Assembly (NCBI GenBank): GCA_002491565.1 | Contig: DKWE01000045.1 | Span: forward strand, 71,798-103,036 | Length of the DNA: 31,239 nucleotides | Source of the DNA: Lachnospiraceae bacterium UBA7160 | GTDB lineage: Bacteria; Bacillota; Clostridia; Lachnospirales; Lachnospiraceae | Direction of reading: 5' to 3' | Part shown: piece after piece, positions 6,825 to 12,579 of the stretch | Position numbering within the stretch: the stretch's first letter is position 1 | Layout: the number at the start of each line of letters is the position of its first letter | Translations under genes and position numbers: made by a program | The notes under the pieces: model-generated | Told to the model about the DNA's origin: nothing | Databases searched by the model: none | What the model saw: only the letters and a program-made list of their open reading frames with translations

Positions 6825-8708
6825 CTATGCCTCAACGTAGACCGCGTCAAATGCGCAGTTCTCCTTACATGCACCGCACTTGATGCAGATAGCCGGATCA
6901 ATGTGATAGCATTCCTTGCGCACACCGGTAATCGCGCCGACCGGACAGTTCTTTGCGCACTTGCCGCAGCCCTTGCAGTACTCCGGATTGATGACAAACC
7001 GGCGCATCGCCTGGCATACCTTTGCACGGCACTTCTTGTCGCGGATATGCTCCTCATACTCCTCGCGGAACTCCCGGATCGTAGAAAGGACCGGCAGCGG
7101 CGCACTCTTTCCGAGACCGCACAATGCCATGCTCTTGATCATGTTGCCAAGCTCTGTCAGCTCGTCGATATCTTCCATCTCGCCTTTTCCGGCCACAATG
7201 CGCTCCAGGATCTCCAGCATACGCTTCGTACCCTCACGGCACGGAACACACTTTCCGCAGGATTCGCGCTGCGTAAAGCTCATAAAGAAACGTGCCACTT
7301 CCACCATACAAGTGTGCTCATCCATGACAACGAGTCCGCCGGAGCCGACAATCGCGCCATATTTTTTGACGGAATCAAAGTCGAGCGGCACATCCAGATG
7401 CTTTTCGGTCAGACATCCTCCGGATGGTCCGCCAATCTGTACGGCCTTAAACTTCGCACCATCCTTCAGTCCTCCGCCGATGTCAAAAATAATCTCCCGC
7501 AGCGTCGTCCCCATCGGCACCTCGATCAGGCCGGTGTTCTCAATAGAACCGGTAAGAGAGAACGTCTTCGTTCCCGGCGATCCCTCTGTGCCAATGCTGC
7601 GATACCACTCCCAGCCATTCAGAATAATCTCCGGCACATTCGCAAAGGTCTCAACGTTATTCAAAACTGTTGGCTTCTCCCACAGTCCCTTTTCTACCGT
7701 GCGCGGCGGCTTTACACGCGGCATACCGCGATTGCCTTCGATCGAAGCGGTCAGAGCACTGCCCTCGCCGCAGACAAAGGCTCCTGCGCCACGGTTGATA
7801 TGCATATGGAAACAAAAATTTGTGCCAAGAATATGATCGCCTAACAGTCCAGTCTCTTCCAGAATCGCAATCGCCTTTTTCAAACGGGCAACGGAATTCG
7901 GATATTCTGCACGCACATAGATATAGCCGTCCTGCGCGCTCACGGCATAAGCTGCCAGCATCATCCCTTCGATCAGGCGGTACGGATCTCCTTCCATAAC
8001 AGAGCCATCCATAAACGCACCCGGATCTCCTTCATCACCGTTACATACCACATAGCGGATCTTCTCCGGCTGGCGCGCAACCTGCTTCCATTTTTTGCCT
8101 GCCGGGAATCCGCCGCCCCCTCGGCCACGGATGCCAGACTTTTCAATGGTATCCACGATGTCTGCAGGCGACTGCTCAAACAGTGCCTTTGTCAGCGCCG
8201 CGAAGCCGCCGCTTGCGATGTACTCTCCCAGAGACTCTGCATCAAATGTTCCGCAGTTCTTCAGAACGATCCGGGTCTGCTTTGCGATGAATGGAATCTC
8301 CGACGGAGAAACATAGGATTTGCCTGCTTTTTTGTAAAGAAGATGCTCTAAGACTTCGTTTCCCATAACAGTGCGGTCAAAGATTTCCTGGCAGTCCTGA
8401 ATCTGTACTTTCGTGTACTGAACCACCTGATCCCCCTTCTGGATGCGTACCAGAGGTCCCAACTCACAGACACCCTGACAGCCAGTCTTTTTGACTCCGA
8501 CATGTTTCTCTCCGTCATGCGGAGCGAACGTCACGCTCACACCCGGCGCGTCTTTTGCAATCTCCAGAAATTTCTCGTAGATCTTCTCAGAACCGGTCGC
8601 GATACAGCCGGTGCCGGAACAGACGAGAATCCTGCAGTCACAGGAGGCAATCTTTTCCTGTTCTTCGTTACGGATATCGATTAATTTTTCCCTGCTGTCA
8701 ATTGTCAT
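6825..8708 (-). CDS. hydB: Bifurcating hydrogenase NADH-binding flavoprotein HydB (NuoF-like)
   Basis: 627 aa. An N-terminal thioredoxin-like [2Fe-2S] segment (CDCRILVCSGTGCIATG) is followed by a NuoF/51-kDa-like FMN and NADH domain containing IRGRGGGGFPAGKKW and VCNGDEGDPGAF. An SLBB-like section comes next, then the [4Fe-4S] motif SCGKCVPCREGTKRM. The C-terminal bacterial-type double ferredoxin contains CKGCGKCAKNCPVGAI and CIKCGACKENCAF. HydB oxidises or reduces NAD(H) and passes electrons to the HydA cluster chain. Its start overlaps the hydC stop by 4 nt (ATGA), and it ends 13 nt before hydA, so the three genes are one transcript with coupled translation. Confidence 0.95.
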   Translation of the reverse strand: MTIDSREKLIDIRNEEQEKIASCDCRILVCSGTGCIATGSEKIYEKFLEIAKDAPGVSVTFAPHDGEKHVGVKKTGCQGVCELGPLVRIQKGDQVVQYTKVQIQDCQEIFDRTVMGNEVLEHLLYKKAGKSYVSPSEIPFIAKQTRIVLKNCGTFDAESLGEYIASGGFAALTKALFEQSPADIVDTIEKSGIRGRGGGGFPAGKKWKQVARQPEKIRYVVCNGDEGDPGAFMDGSVMEGDPYRLIEGMMLAAYAVSAQDGYIYVRAEYPNSVARLKKAIAILEETGLLGDHILGTNFCFHMHINRGAGAFVCGEGSALTASIEGNRGMPRVKPPRTVEKGLWEKPTVLNNVETFANVPEIILNGWEWYRSIGTEGSPGTKTFSLTGSIENTGLIEVPMGTTLREIIFDIGGGLKDGAKFKAVQIGGPSGGCLTEKHLDVPLDFDSVKKYGAIVGSGGLVVMDEHTCMVEVARFFMSFTQRESCGKCVPCREGTKRMLEILERIVAGKGEMEDIDELTELGNMIKSMALCGLGKSAPLPVLSTIREFREEYEEHIRDKKCRAKVCQAMRRFVINPEYCKGCGKCAKNCPVGAITGVRKECYHIDPAICIKCGACKENCAFDAVYVEA

Positions 8709-9184
8709 CTGCCCTCACCTCGCAATTCTTTAATCAGAGCAATCGCCTTTTCCGGCGTCATCTTCGGGTGTACTTCTTCATTTACCATCATGGTCGGAGC
8801 CAGTCCGCATGCGCCGAGACAGGAGACTGTCTCTACTGTAAACAGCATGTCGTCGGTCGTATGCTTTTTCTTGCTTAGTCCGAGCTCCTTGAAGAGCGCT
8901 TCCAGAATCGGCGTGGACTTACGCACATGACAGGCAGTGCCGTCGCAGACCTTGATGACGTATTTTCCTTTTTGCTCGAATGAGAAATTCTCGTAGAAGG
9001 TGGCAACGCTGTATGCCTTTGCCTCTTTGACACCGATCTGGCCTGCCACGTAGGTGAGCAGCTCTCCGGGAAGATAGCGGTAGACTTCCTGGATATCCTG
9101 CATGATCGGAATCAGGGAAGATGGCTTCTTGCCATAGCGTCCGATGATCTCATCCGCAACCTGATAGTATGTTTGGTCAAGCAT
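8705..9184 (-). CDS. hydC: Bifurcating hydrogenase [2Fe-2S] subunit HydC (NuoE-like)
   Basis: 159 aa, a typical NuoE/HydC length. An N-terminal helical bundle (SSLIPIMQDIQEVYRYLP) is followed by a thioredoxin-like fold. The four [2Fe-2S] ligands are in CDGTACHVR and SCLGACGLAP. The ending NEEVHPKMTPEKAIALIKEL is typical. The ATG at 9184 has AAGGAG about 10 nt upstream. It is the first gene of the hydrogenase operon, with a well-formed promoter 61 nt upstream. It provides an electron-transfer cluster next to HydB. Confidence 0.95.
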   Translation of the reverse strand: MLDQTYYQVADEIIGRYGKKPSSLIPIMQDIQEVYRYLPGELLTYVAGQIGVKEAKAYSVATFYENFSFEQKGKYVIKVCDGTACHVRKSTPILEALFKELGLSKKKHTTDDMLFTVETVSCLGACGLAPTMMVNEEVHPKMTPEKAIALIKELRGEGR

Positions 9185-9244
9185 TCTGTGTTTCTCCTTT
9201 TCTTTTATTCACATTTGTAATTCACGTACAATTATGTAAGTCCA

Positions 9245-9273
9245 ATTATACATTATTTGCGCAAAATAGACAA
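9245..9273 (-). promoter_or_regulatory. Sigma-A promoter of hydCBA
   Basis: Minus-strand -35 TTGTCT (9273-9268), 17-nt spacer, perfect -10 TATAAT (9250-9245). It is followed by a 5' leader of roughly 55 nt to the hydC ATG. Confidence 0.75.
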
Positions 9274-9290
9274 CTATTTTTGGAATAGTT
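9272..9290. promoter_or_regulatory. Candidate operator at the hydC -35
   Basis: Inverted repeat AACTATT (9272-9278) TTTGG AATAGTT (9284-9290), perfect 7-bp arms, touching the upstream edge of the -35. The position suits a repressor or activator. It is not the Rex consensus (TTGTTAAnnnnTTAACAA), so the binding protein is unknown. Confidence 0.4.
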
Positions 9291-9403
9291 TATTTTTTAA
9301 CGATAATTTTGACAGTTTTCCGGATTTGCAGAACTATGATGTGGTTTGTTTTGACTAATTTGGAAAGATTTGACAGGAGGGAGGGGAGCGGAGATCAGAA
9401 AAT

Positions 9404-9446
9404 AAAAACGGCTCCCGGCTGTATTGCGGAGTACAGCCGGAAACCG
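9404..9446 (-). terminator. Intrinsic terminator of the riboswitch transcript
   Basis: Minus-strand CCGGCTGTA/TACAGCCGG stem (9 bp), with outer CGG/CCG pairs, followed by TTTTTATTTT. It lies between the cobalamin riboswitch and the hydC promoter and separates the two transcription units. Confidence 0.85.
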
Positions 9447-9659
9447 TATGTAGTTCGTACAGATCAGCCTGCGGAATGTCTCTCTGTACGCAGTCCAGAA
9501 TCCTCAGCGCTGCAACGCCTCAGACTTGAACCCAAGGAGGTAATTGTGTATCTTCATTGCCCTCGAGACAACATTCCTTTCAAATAAATAGCATCCCGCC
9601 TACCCATGACGCGATACACCGGCGCGCTGCTGCGCCGATTCGGAGTGTTTCGCTCTACC
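9409..9659 (-). ncRNA. Gene-less tail of the cobalamin-riboswitch transcript
   Basis: About 250 nt between the aptamer and its terminator. The longest plausible reading frames on this strand are two 17-codon frames overlapping at ATGA (the second begins MKIHNYLLGF), both with poor ribosome binding sites. Structure is visible: CGTACAGA/TCTGTACG arms (9456-9463, 9483-9490) and a GC-rich hairpin near 9620-9640. Possibilities are a riboswitch-controlled small RNA, a decayed B12-related gene, or short peptides. The cobalamin-controlled sRNAs EutX and Rli55 are a known precedent for the first. I see no ANTAR-type evidence that this is one of those. Confidence 0.4.
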
Positions 9660-9845
9660 GGAAGCGCTTCTCACATGCCAAGCAGGTTTCCTGGCTTGCA
9701 GATCTTGGCTCGACTCCCCCTTCTCGTCCTATCGGGTAAACAATGGGATATCGAAGTCTTGCTCCCTGCTTACAGTGGCCGGACCGCTCAGGCTTGTACC
9801 TGATTCCCTCTCAGACCTTCTCTGTCTTCACTTAGCACGGCAAAT
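9660..9845 (-). ncRNA. Cobalamin (B12) riboswitch
   Basis: Minus-strand hallmarks in the correct order: AGGGAA (about 9806-9811), a GGTACAAGCC hairpin region, GCGGTCCGGCCACTGT (centred near 9780), and the B12-box-like GCCAGGAAACCTGC (near 9682-9697). These are the conserved core elements of the aptamer. It has its own promoter upstream and a terminator about 215 nt downstream. It is normally found before B12 synthesis or transport genes; none is present here. Confidence 0.88.
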
Positions 9846-9862
9846 ATGATTTACACGTATTT

Positions 9863-9891
9863 ACCTTACCATATCTGTATCTGGATGTCAA
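9863..9891 (-). promoter_or_regulatory. Promoter of the riboswitch transcript
   Basis: Minus-strand perfect -35 TTGACA (9891-9886), 17-nt spacer, weaker -10 TAAGGT (9868-9863). It is positioned to start RNA about 15-20 nt before the riboswitch core fold. Confidence 0.5.
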
Positions 9892-9929
9892 CATAAAATT
9901 TATATCTAAGCTGCATCCTTCTCACACAA

Positions 9930-9949
9930 TAACACGCTTCGCGATGCAC
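9930..9949. repeat. 20-bp dispersed repeat, copy 2
   Basis: Identical to 1944-1963. This copy lies 8 nt beyond the stop codon of the DUF3298-type gene, on the same side of the gene end as copy 1. Confidence 0.55.
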
Positions 9950-9957
9950 GCAATCAC

Positions 9958-11079
9958 TTAATAATAGCAGTCATGCTCCTTCTGCCATTCGCAGATCAGG
10001 TCAATGTTGGTGCGCTCTGTCCAGGATAGATAGGTGCTAATCATCTCATTCGCGGACGTCGTCGGACAGAAGGGCTTTGCCTGCTCATACCACTCCTTCC
10101 CCTCAAACTGGTCGTATGCTTCTTTCGCAGAACCGCCGTTTTCCGGGTAGAAGACATAGCCGTATCGCGCCAGAATCTCATTGATCGCAAGCTGCGATTT
10201 GTAATGCTCCTCCTCCACGGTATCCCCTTCCAGCACCTCAAGGTCATCCGGAGTCAGGTAGACTGTGCTGCTGTACGGAAGAATAAAGTCATCCACATCC
10301 GCCTGGATGCCGTTGATCACTGTTACCGTGACATGGGAGGGGCCTGCCGCGATCGCCTGCGCTGCAAGATCCGGAGTAACCACTGCGTCCTGCGGCCCGG
10401 CCGCGTAGCTGGCCACCGCATAAGGCGCGAGAGTGACATGCATCCCGTCCTCTTCCATCCAATACTCCATCATAGAAAAAGAGGCACGAATCGTCTCCTC
10501 TGTGATATTCTCGACCTGTCCGATAATCTTCTGCTGGTAAGCCAGGACAACCGCATCCTGCGCAATCTGCTCGTCACACCCAAGCAGTTCGCCCATCGTC
10601 ATCTCTTCCCCTGTCCCCAGGTCGTAGGAATAGCCGAAGCTGCACGCATATCCATGAACGCCTCCGGAGTAGGAATACATCCCCATCGCAACAGAGTAGA
10701 CTGTTTCATCCACAAAGACATTCTGACACGTTTCCTCATAAACCATCTGATCCTTTGTGACAGAAGAATTGTTCTCCTTCAGTGCCTGCCAGGACTGGGA
10801 AAGTGCCTCCTCCTCCTGTGCAACCGCTTCTCTGGCGCGGCTTCGGAACTCCCCGTTGATACGCTCCAATACTGTCTGGTCAGTTTCTCTCCGTGTGATC
10901 ACTGGATATTCCACCGAGGCAAACTCCCCGGTTTCCTTCTCGAACGAAATCTGATAGCCACGATTCTCTCCGACCGGTCCTTCCGCGGCCAAAGCCGTGC
11001 CGGATAACAGCACGCCAAGTAAAGCAACTGCCCCTGCCACCCCGATTCTTTCTGTCCTGCTCCCTCGTCCGTTCCTCAT
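9958..11079 (-). CDS. Secreted DUF4163/DUF3298 (RsiV-like) protein
   Basis: 373 aa from the ATG at 11079, preceded by GGAGG 6 nt upstream; the longer open frame runs into an intergenic repeat and lacks a ribosome binding site. Residues 1-30 look like a signal peptide (core VAGAVALLGVLLSGTALA). Residues about 40-130 resemble DUF4163 (FASVEYPVITRRETDQTV). The next region resembles DUF3298, with the family-typical YSGGVHGYACSFGYSYD and then GTGEEMTMGELLG. The C-terminal 100 residues are not recognised. This pair of domains occurs in the lysozyme-binding anti-sigma factor RsiV and in PdaC-type deacetylases, but no cytoplasmic anti-sigma region and no deacetylase domain is present. It is likely an extracytoplasmic sensing or binding protein. 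The function is unknown. Confidence 0.75.
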   Translation of the reverse strand: MRNGRGSRTERIGVAGAVALLGVLLSGTALAAEGPVGENRGYQISFEKETGEFASVEYPVITRRETDQTVLERINGEFRSRAREAVAQEEEALSQSWQALKENNSSVTKDQMVYEETCQNVFVDETVYSVAMGMYSYSGGVHGYACSFGYSYDLGTGEEMTMGELLGCDEQIAQDAVVLAYQQKIIGQVENITEETIRASFSMMEYWMEEDGMHVTLAPYAVASYAAGPQDAVVTPDLAAQAIAAGPSHVTVTVINGIQADVDDFILPYSSTVYLTPDDLEVLEGDTVEEEHYKSQLAINEILARYGYVFYPENGGSAKEAYDQFEGKEWYEQAKPFCPTTSANEMISTYLSWTERTNIDLICEWQKEHDCYY

Positions 11080-11177
11080 ATGCTTCCTCCCTCTCTGTCT
11101 TTTTCTCAGGCTTCCATCACAGTGATCCGCATAGCGCAAACGCCGATCCCGTTCCTTTTGATACTGGCTTACTATGA

Positions 11178-11248
11178 GGAAACGCTGATTAAATCGTTTC
11201 CCTCTCCGGATTTGCGCTGCGAAGCAGCCGTTTCCTTGCAAATCCGGA
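11178..11248. repeat. Nested inverted-repeat intergenic element
   Basis: Arms TCCGGATTTGC (11205-11215) and GCAAATCCGGA (11238-11248) are perfect 11-bp complements. They enclose a GCTGC-GAA-GCAGC hairpin (11216-11228) and a CGTTTCC (11229-11235) that also pairs with GGAAACG (11178-11184). It sits upstream of the DUF3298-type gene. It resembles a small interspersed palindromic element; a copy count elsewhere in the genome would decide. Confidence 0.45.
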
Positions 11249-11500
11249 TGTATCCATATGCCGCCCAATCCAGCCGCCTTTCAATAGAGAAAGTATAGCA
11301 CGCAAAAAGGGACGCCGTAAAGTGCAGCATCCCTAAAACAATCTTAAGATTTTCGGTATAAAAATGCTTAATTTAAAGGCTTTCTTCAAATGCTTGTGAC
11401 TATCGTGTGTCTATTAAACGCAAACATATGCAATCAAATACGTACAAACAGGACTGTGGCATTGGCTGCGACGGAGACATCCGCCGTAGTTTCTGCGCAT

Positions 11501-11525
11501 AAAAAGGATTGCCTGGTAGCAATCC
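11501..11525 (-). terminator. Terminator of the 43-aa gene transcript
   Basis: Minus-strand GGATTGC-TACCAG-GCAATCC stem (7 bp) followed by TTTTT. It lies 67 nt downstream of the stop codon of the 43-aa gene, leaving a 3' UTR overlapped by the candidate plus-strand RNA. Confidence 0.7.
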
Positions 11526-11538
11526 CCAGTGCTATACT
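11509..11538 (+). promoter_or_regulatory. Candidate promoter of plus-strand RNA C
   Basis: -35 TTGCCT (11509-11514), 18-nt spacer, -10 TATACT (11533-11538). It overlaps the terminator hairpin of the opposing transcript. Confidence 0.4.
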
Positions 11539-11544
11539 GTCTTT

Positions 11545-11610
11545 GATGGGGAGCGGTGGCAAGCCCGCCCTCCCTGTCATGTGCTGGCTGATTAGTCAGC
11601 CTTTTCTTTT
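11545..11610 (+). ncRNA. Candidate antisense RNA C, convergent with the 43-aa gene
   Basis: About 65 nt from the predicted start to a clear plus-strand terminator GGCTGA-TTAG-TCAGCC (11586-11601) followed by TTTTCTTTT. A GC-rich fold lies around GGGGAGCGGTGGC/GCCCGCCCTCCC (11548-11574). The RNA would be fully complementary to the 3' UTR and last codons of the minus-strand 43-aa gene. This geometry resembles type I toxin-antitoxin loci with overlapping 3' ends, although the encoded protein is not a hydrophobic toxin. Confidence 0.4.
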
Positions 11611-11723
11611 GGTTTTGCCCCGACCATTCGCCGGATGCATTCCATAATTTCTTCTTCTGTATGCCCTTTCTCTGTCATCCATTCAATCATCTCTTTGATA
11701 GTTCCTTTTTCCATATCCTCCAT
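11592..11723 (-). CDS. Small 43-aa charged protein of unknown function
   Basis: 43 aa beginning MEDMEKGTIKEMIEWMTEK and ending in KPKEKAD. GAGG lies 5 nt upstream of the ATG at 11723; an ATG one codon earlier is too close to it. The protein is hydrophilic and probably helical, with no membrane segment, and I do not recognise a family. It has its own near-consensus promoter (11777-11805), a leader hairpin and a terminator (11501-11525). Its stop codon lies inside the terminator hairpin of the opposing plus-strand RNA. It could be a small regulator or one half of a toxin-antitoxin-like pair. Reality as a gene is supported by the promoter, ribosome binding site and terminator, not by homology. 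Confidence 0.6.
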   Translation of the reverse strand: MEDMEKGTIKEMIEWMTEKGHTEEEIMECIRRMVGAKPKEKAD

Positions 11724-11739
11724 CATGTCCTCGCTTTCT

Positions 11740-11778
11740 CTTATATTATCAGTGCCTTGCCCCATCTGATAATATAAG
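11740..11778. promoter_or_regulatory. Perfect 13-bp inverted repeat at the start of the 43-aa gene transcript
   Basis: CTTATATTATCAG (11740-11752) and CTGATAATATAAG (11766-11778), 13-nt spacer, no mismatches. It overlaps the -10 edge and the expected transcription start of the 43-aa gene. It may be an operator for a dimeric regulator or a 5' leader hairpin. The adjacent XRE protein is the obvious candidate regulator. Confidence 0.55.
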
Positions 11779-11805
11779 TATACACTATTTTTTATATTCT
11801 GTCAA
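11777..11805 (-). promoter_or_regulatory. Strong sigma-A promoter of the 43-aa gene
   Basis: Minus-strand perfect -35 TTGACA (11805-11800), 17-nt spacer, -10 TATACT (11782-11777). The spacer contains ATATAAAAAATA, which recurs in the promoter at 12115-12143. Confidence 0.75.
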
Positions 11806-11866
11806 CAATTATTTATATTTTTTATTATATTATTTAAACTTTTTTATTTCCAATATAAACTATATT

Positions 11867-12091
11867 TTATATTATCGGTTCACCTGTTTCTCTATCAATA
11901 AAAGAAATTTTCAGATCGGCTCCGAATGCATCCGCAACTTTTTCCAGCTCAGAAATTTTGAACGTGTTCCTCTTGTACTTGTTGTTCATGTTCTGCGGTG
12001 TCTGCCCGGTACGTCTGGCCAATTCCGCCTCCGTTATGTTCCCCTTTTTTACTCGACAAAGACTAATATATTCTCTAACATCTGTATGCAT
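11867..12091 (-). CDS. Small XRE-family helix-turn-helix regulator
   Basis: 74 aa from the ATG at 12091, which has AGGAGG 8 nt upstream; an upstream in-frame GTG overlaps that site and is unlikely. Almost the whole protein is a Cro/C1-type HTH: ITEAELARRTGQTPQNM forms the first helices and turn, and NMNNKYKRNTFKISELEKV the recognition part. The end is FIDRETGEPII. No second domain is present, so it is likely a Cro-like repressor. It lies immediately upstream of the 43-aa gene on the same strand, and the two genes have strikingly similar promoters, which suggests shared control and autoregulation. The AT-rich flanks suggest recent acquisition. Confidence 0.85.
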   Translation of the reverse strand: MHTDVREYISLCRVKKGNITEAELARRTGQTPQNMNNKYKRNTFKISELEKVADAFGADLKISFIDRETGEPII

Positions 12092-12114
12092 ATTCAACAC
12101 CTCCTTTAGTTTAA

Positions 12115-12143
12115 AGGATATAGTATTTTTTATATAATGTCAA
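12115..12143 (-). promoter_or_regulatory. Promoter of the 74-aa XRE gene
   Basis: Minus-strand perfect -35 TTGACA (12143-12138), 17-nt spacer, -10 TATCCT (12120-12115). The spacer shares ATATAAAAAATA with the 43-aa gene promoter. Confidence 0.65.
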
Positions 12144-12197
12144 CTATATTTTTAAATATATGAACAGTTATGAATATACAGCAGTGCGATTGAGTAT

Positions 12198-12231
12198 AAA
12201 AAGACCTCCCTGCCGCTATGACAGAGAAGTC
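12198..12231 (-). terminator. Terminator of the 41-aa gene
   Basis: Minus-strand GACTTCTCTG / CAGGGAGGTC 10-bp stem with two G-T pairs, then TTTTTATAC. It lies 55 nt after the 41-aa gene stop. Confidence 0.75.
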
Positions 12232-12285
12232 TTGATTGATCTTTTGACGAGGAGCACCGCAACTGGCAACGGCGCCCTTTTCAAT

Positions 12286-12411
12286 TTACCGCTTACTCTT
12301 TACCGGCTCAGAACCCGAACCAATCCAAATCCTGAAGGCTCGCTTGCCATAGTCCCTGGCATAAATCTTAGTGCCATCCTTCAAGGTCATACTTGCACGA
12401 AAAATGTACAT
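12286..12411 (-). CDS. Small 41-aa conserved-looking protein (MYIFR... type)
   Basis: 41 aa beginning MYIFRASMTLKDGTKIYARD, with GKRAFRIWIG next and a basic tail. AGGAGG sits 8 nt upstream of the ATG. I recall short proteins of this YIFRA...DG.KIYARDYGKRAF pattern as common hypothetical genes in Firmicute mobile elements, but no function is known to me. The transcript is bounded by a minus-strand TATAAT (12492-12487) and the terminator at 12198-12231, so it is a one-gene unit. Its start region abuts the candidate plus-strand RNA B, and the two promoters share a palindrome. Confidence 0.72.
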   Translation of the reverse strand: MYIFRASMTLKDGTKIYARDYGKRAFRIWIGSGSEPVKSKR

Positions 12412-12440
12412 AGTATCGCCCTCCTTTCGCAAGAATTCTC

Positions 12441-12469
12441 TTGCAAAAGGTTTACCACAATGCTATAAT
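12441..12469 (+). promoter_or_regulatory. Promoter of plus-strand RNA B
   Basis: -35 TTGCAA (12441-12446), 17-nt spacer, perfect -10 TATAAT (12464-12469). Confidence 0.6.
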
Positions 12470-12492
12470 AAACTTGCTGAGGGTTTATTATA
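12464..12492. promoter_or_regulatory. Palindrome holding face-to-face -10 boxes
   Basis: TATAATAAA (12464-12472) and TTTATTATA (12484-12492) are perfect inverted repeats. Each arm contains a TATAAT, one facing right (RNA B) and one facing left (41-aa gene). A single dimeric regulator could control both. The leftward promoter lacks a clear -35. Confidence 0.5.
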
Positions 12493-12553
12493 ACCAGTTG
12501 ATTGTGGCAACACTTTCAACAAGAGACCAAGTACCTCGTGTGCTTGGTTTTTT
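12476..12553 (+). ncRNA. Candidate small RNA B, about 78 nt
   Basis: Starts 7 nt after a perfect TATAAT and ends at a strong terminator: stem ACCAAG (12526-12531) / CTTGGT (12543-12548) with three further inner pairs, then TTTTTT to 12553. Internal hairpins are GGTT/AACC (about 12482-12495) and GTTGA...TCAAC (12498-12520) with an inner TGT-GGCA-ACA. No reading frame with a ribosome binding site is present. It is convergent with the ImmA/IrrE gene (which ends at 12580) and antisense to that gene's 3' UTR. I do not recognise an RNA family. Confidence 0.5.
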
Positions 12554-12579
12554 CTATGTATAAGCATATTGCTGATACA

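Noticed and set aside
6812..7105. Upstream extension of hydA to a 663-aa protein
   Set aside because: The extra N terminus is Arg/Ser-rich, lies within hydB in another frame, and the ATG at 6811 has an ideal ribosome binding site and the conserved [2Fe-2S] domain start.
9309..9587. Plus-strand 92-codon frame opposite the riboswitch tail
   Set aside because: It crosses the riboswitch terminator hairpin and contains no recognisable sequence; the functional elements are on the other strand.
11080..11268. N-terminal extension of the DUF3298-type protein
   Set aside because: It translates the inverted-repeat element, has no ribosome binding site, and would bury the signal peptide that starts cleanly at 11079.
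11390..11647. 85-codon plus-strand frame across the antisense RNA region
   Set aside because: It runs through the terminator hairpins of both opposing transcripts, lacks a ribosome binding site and shows no recognisable protein.
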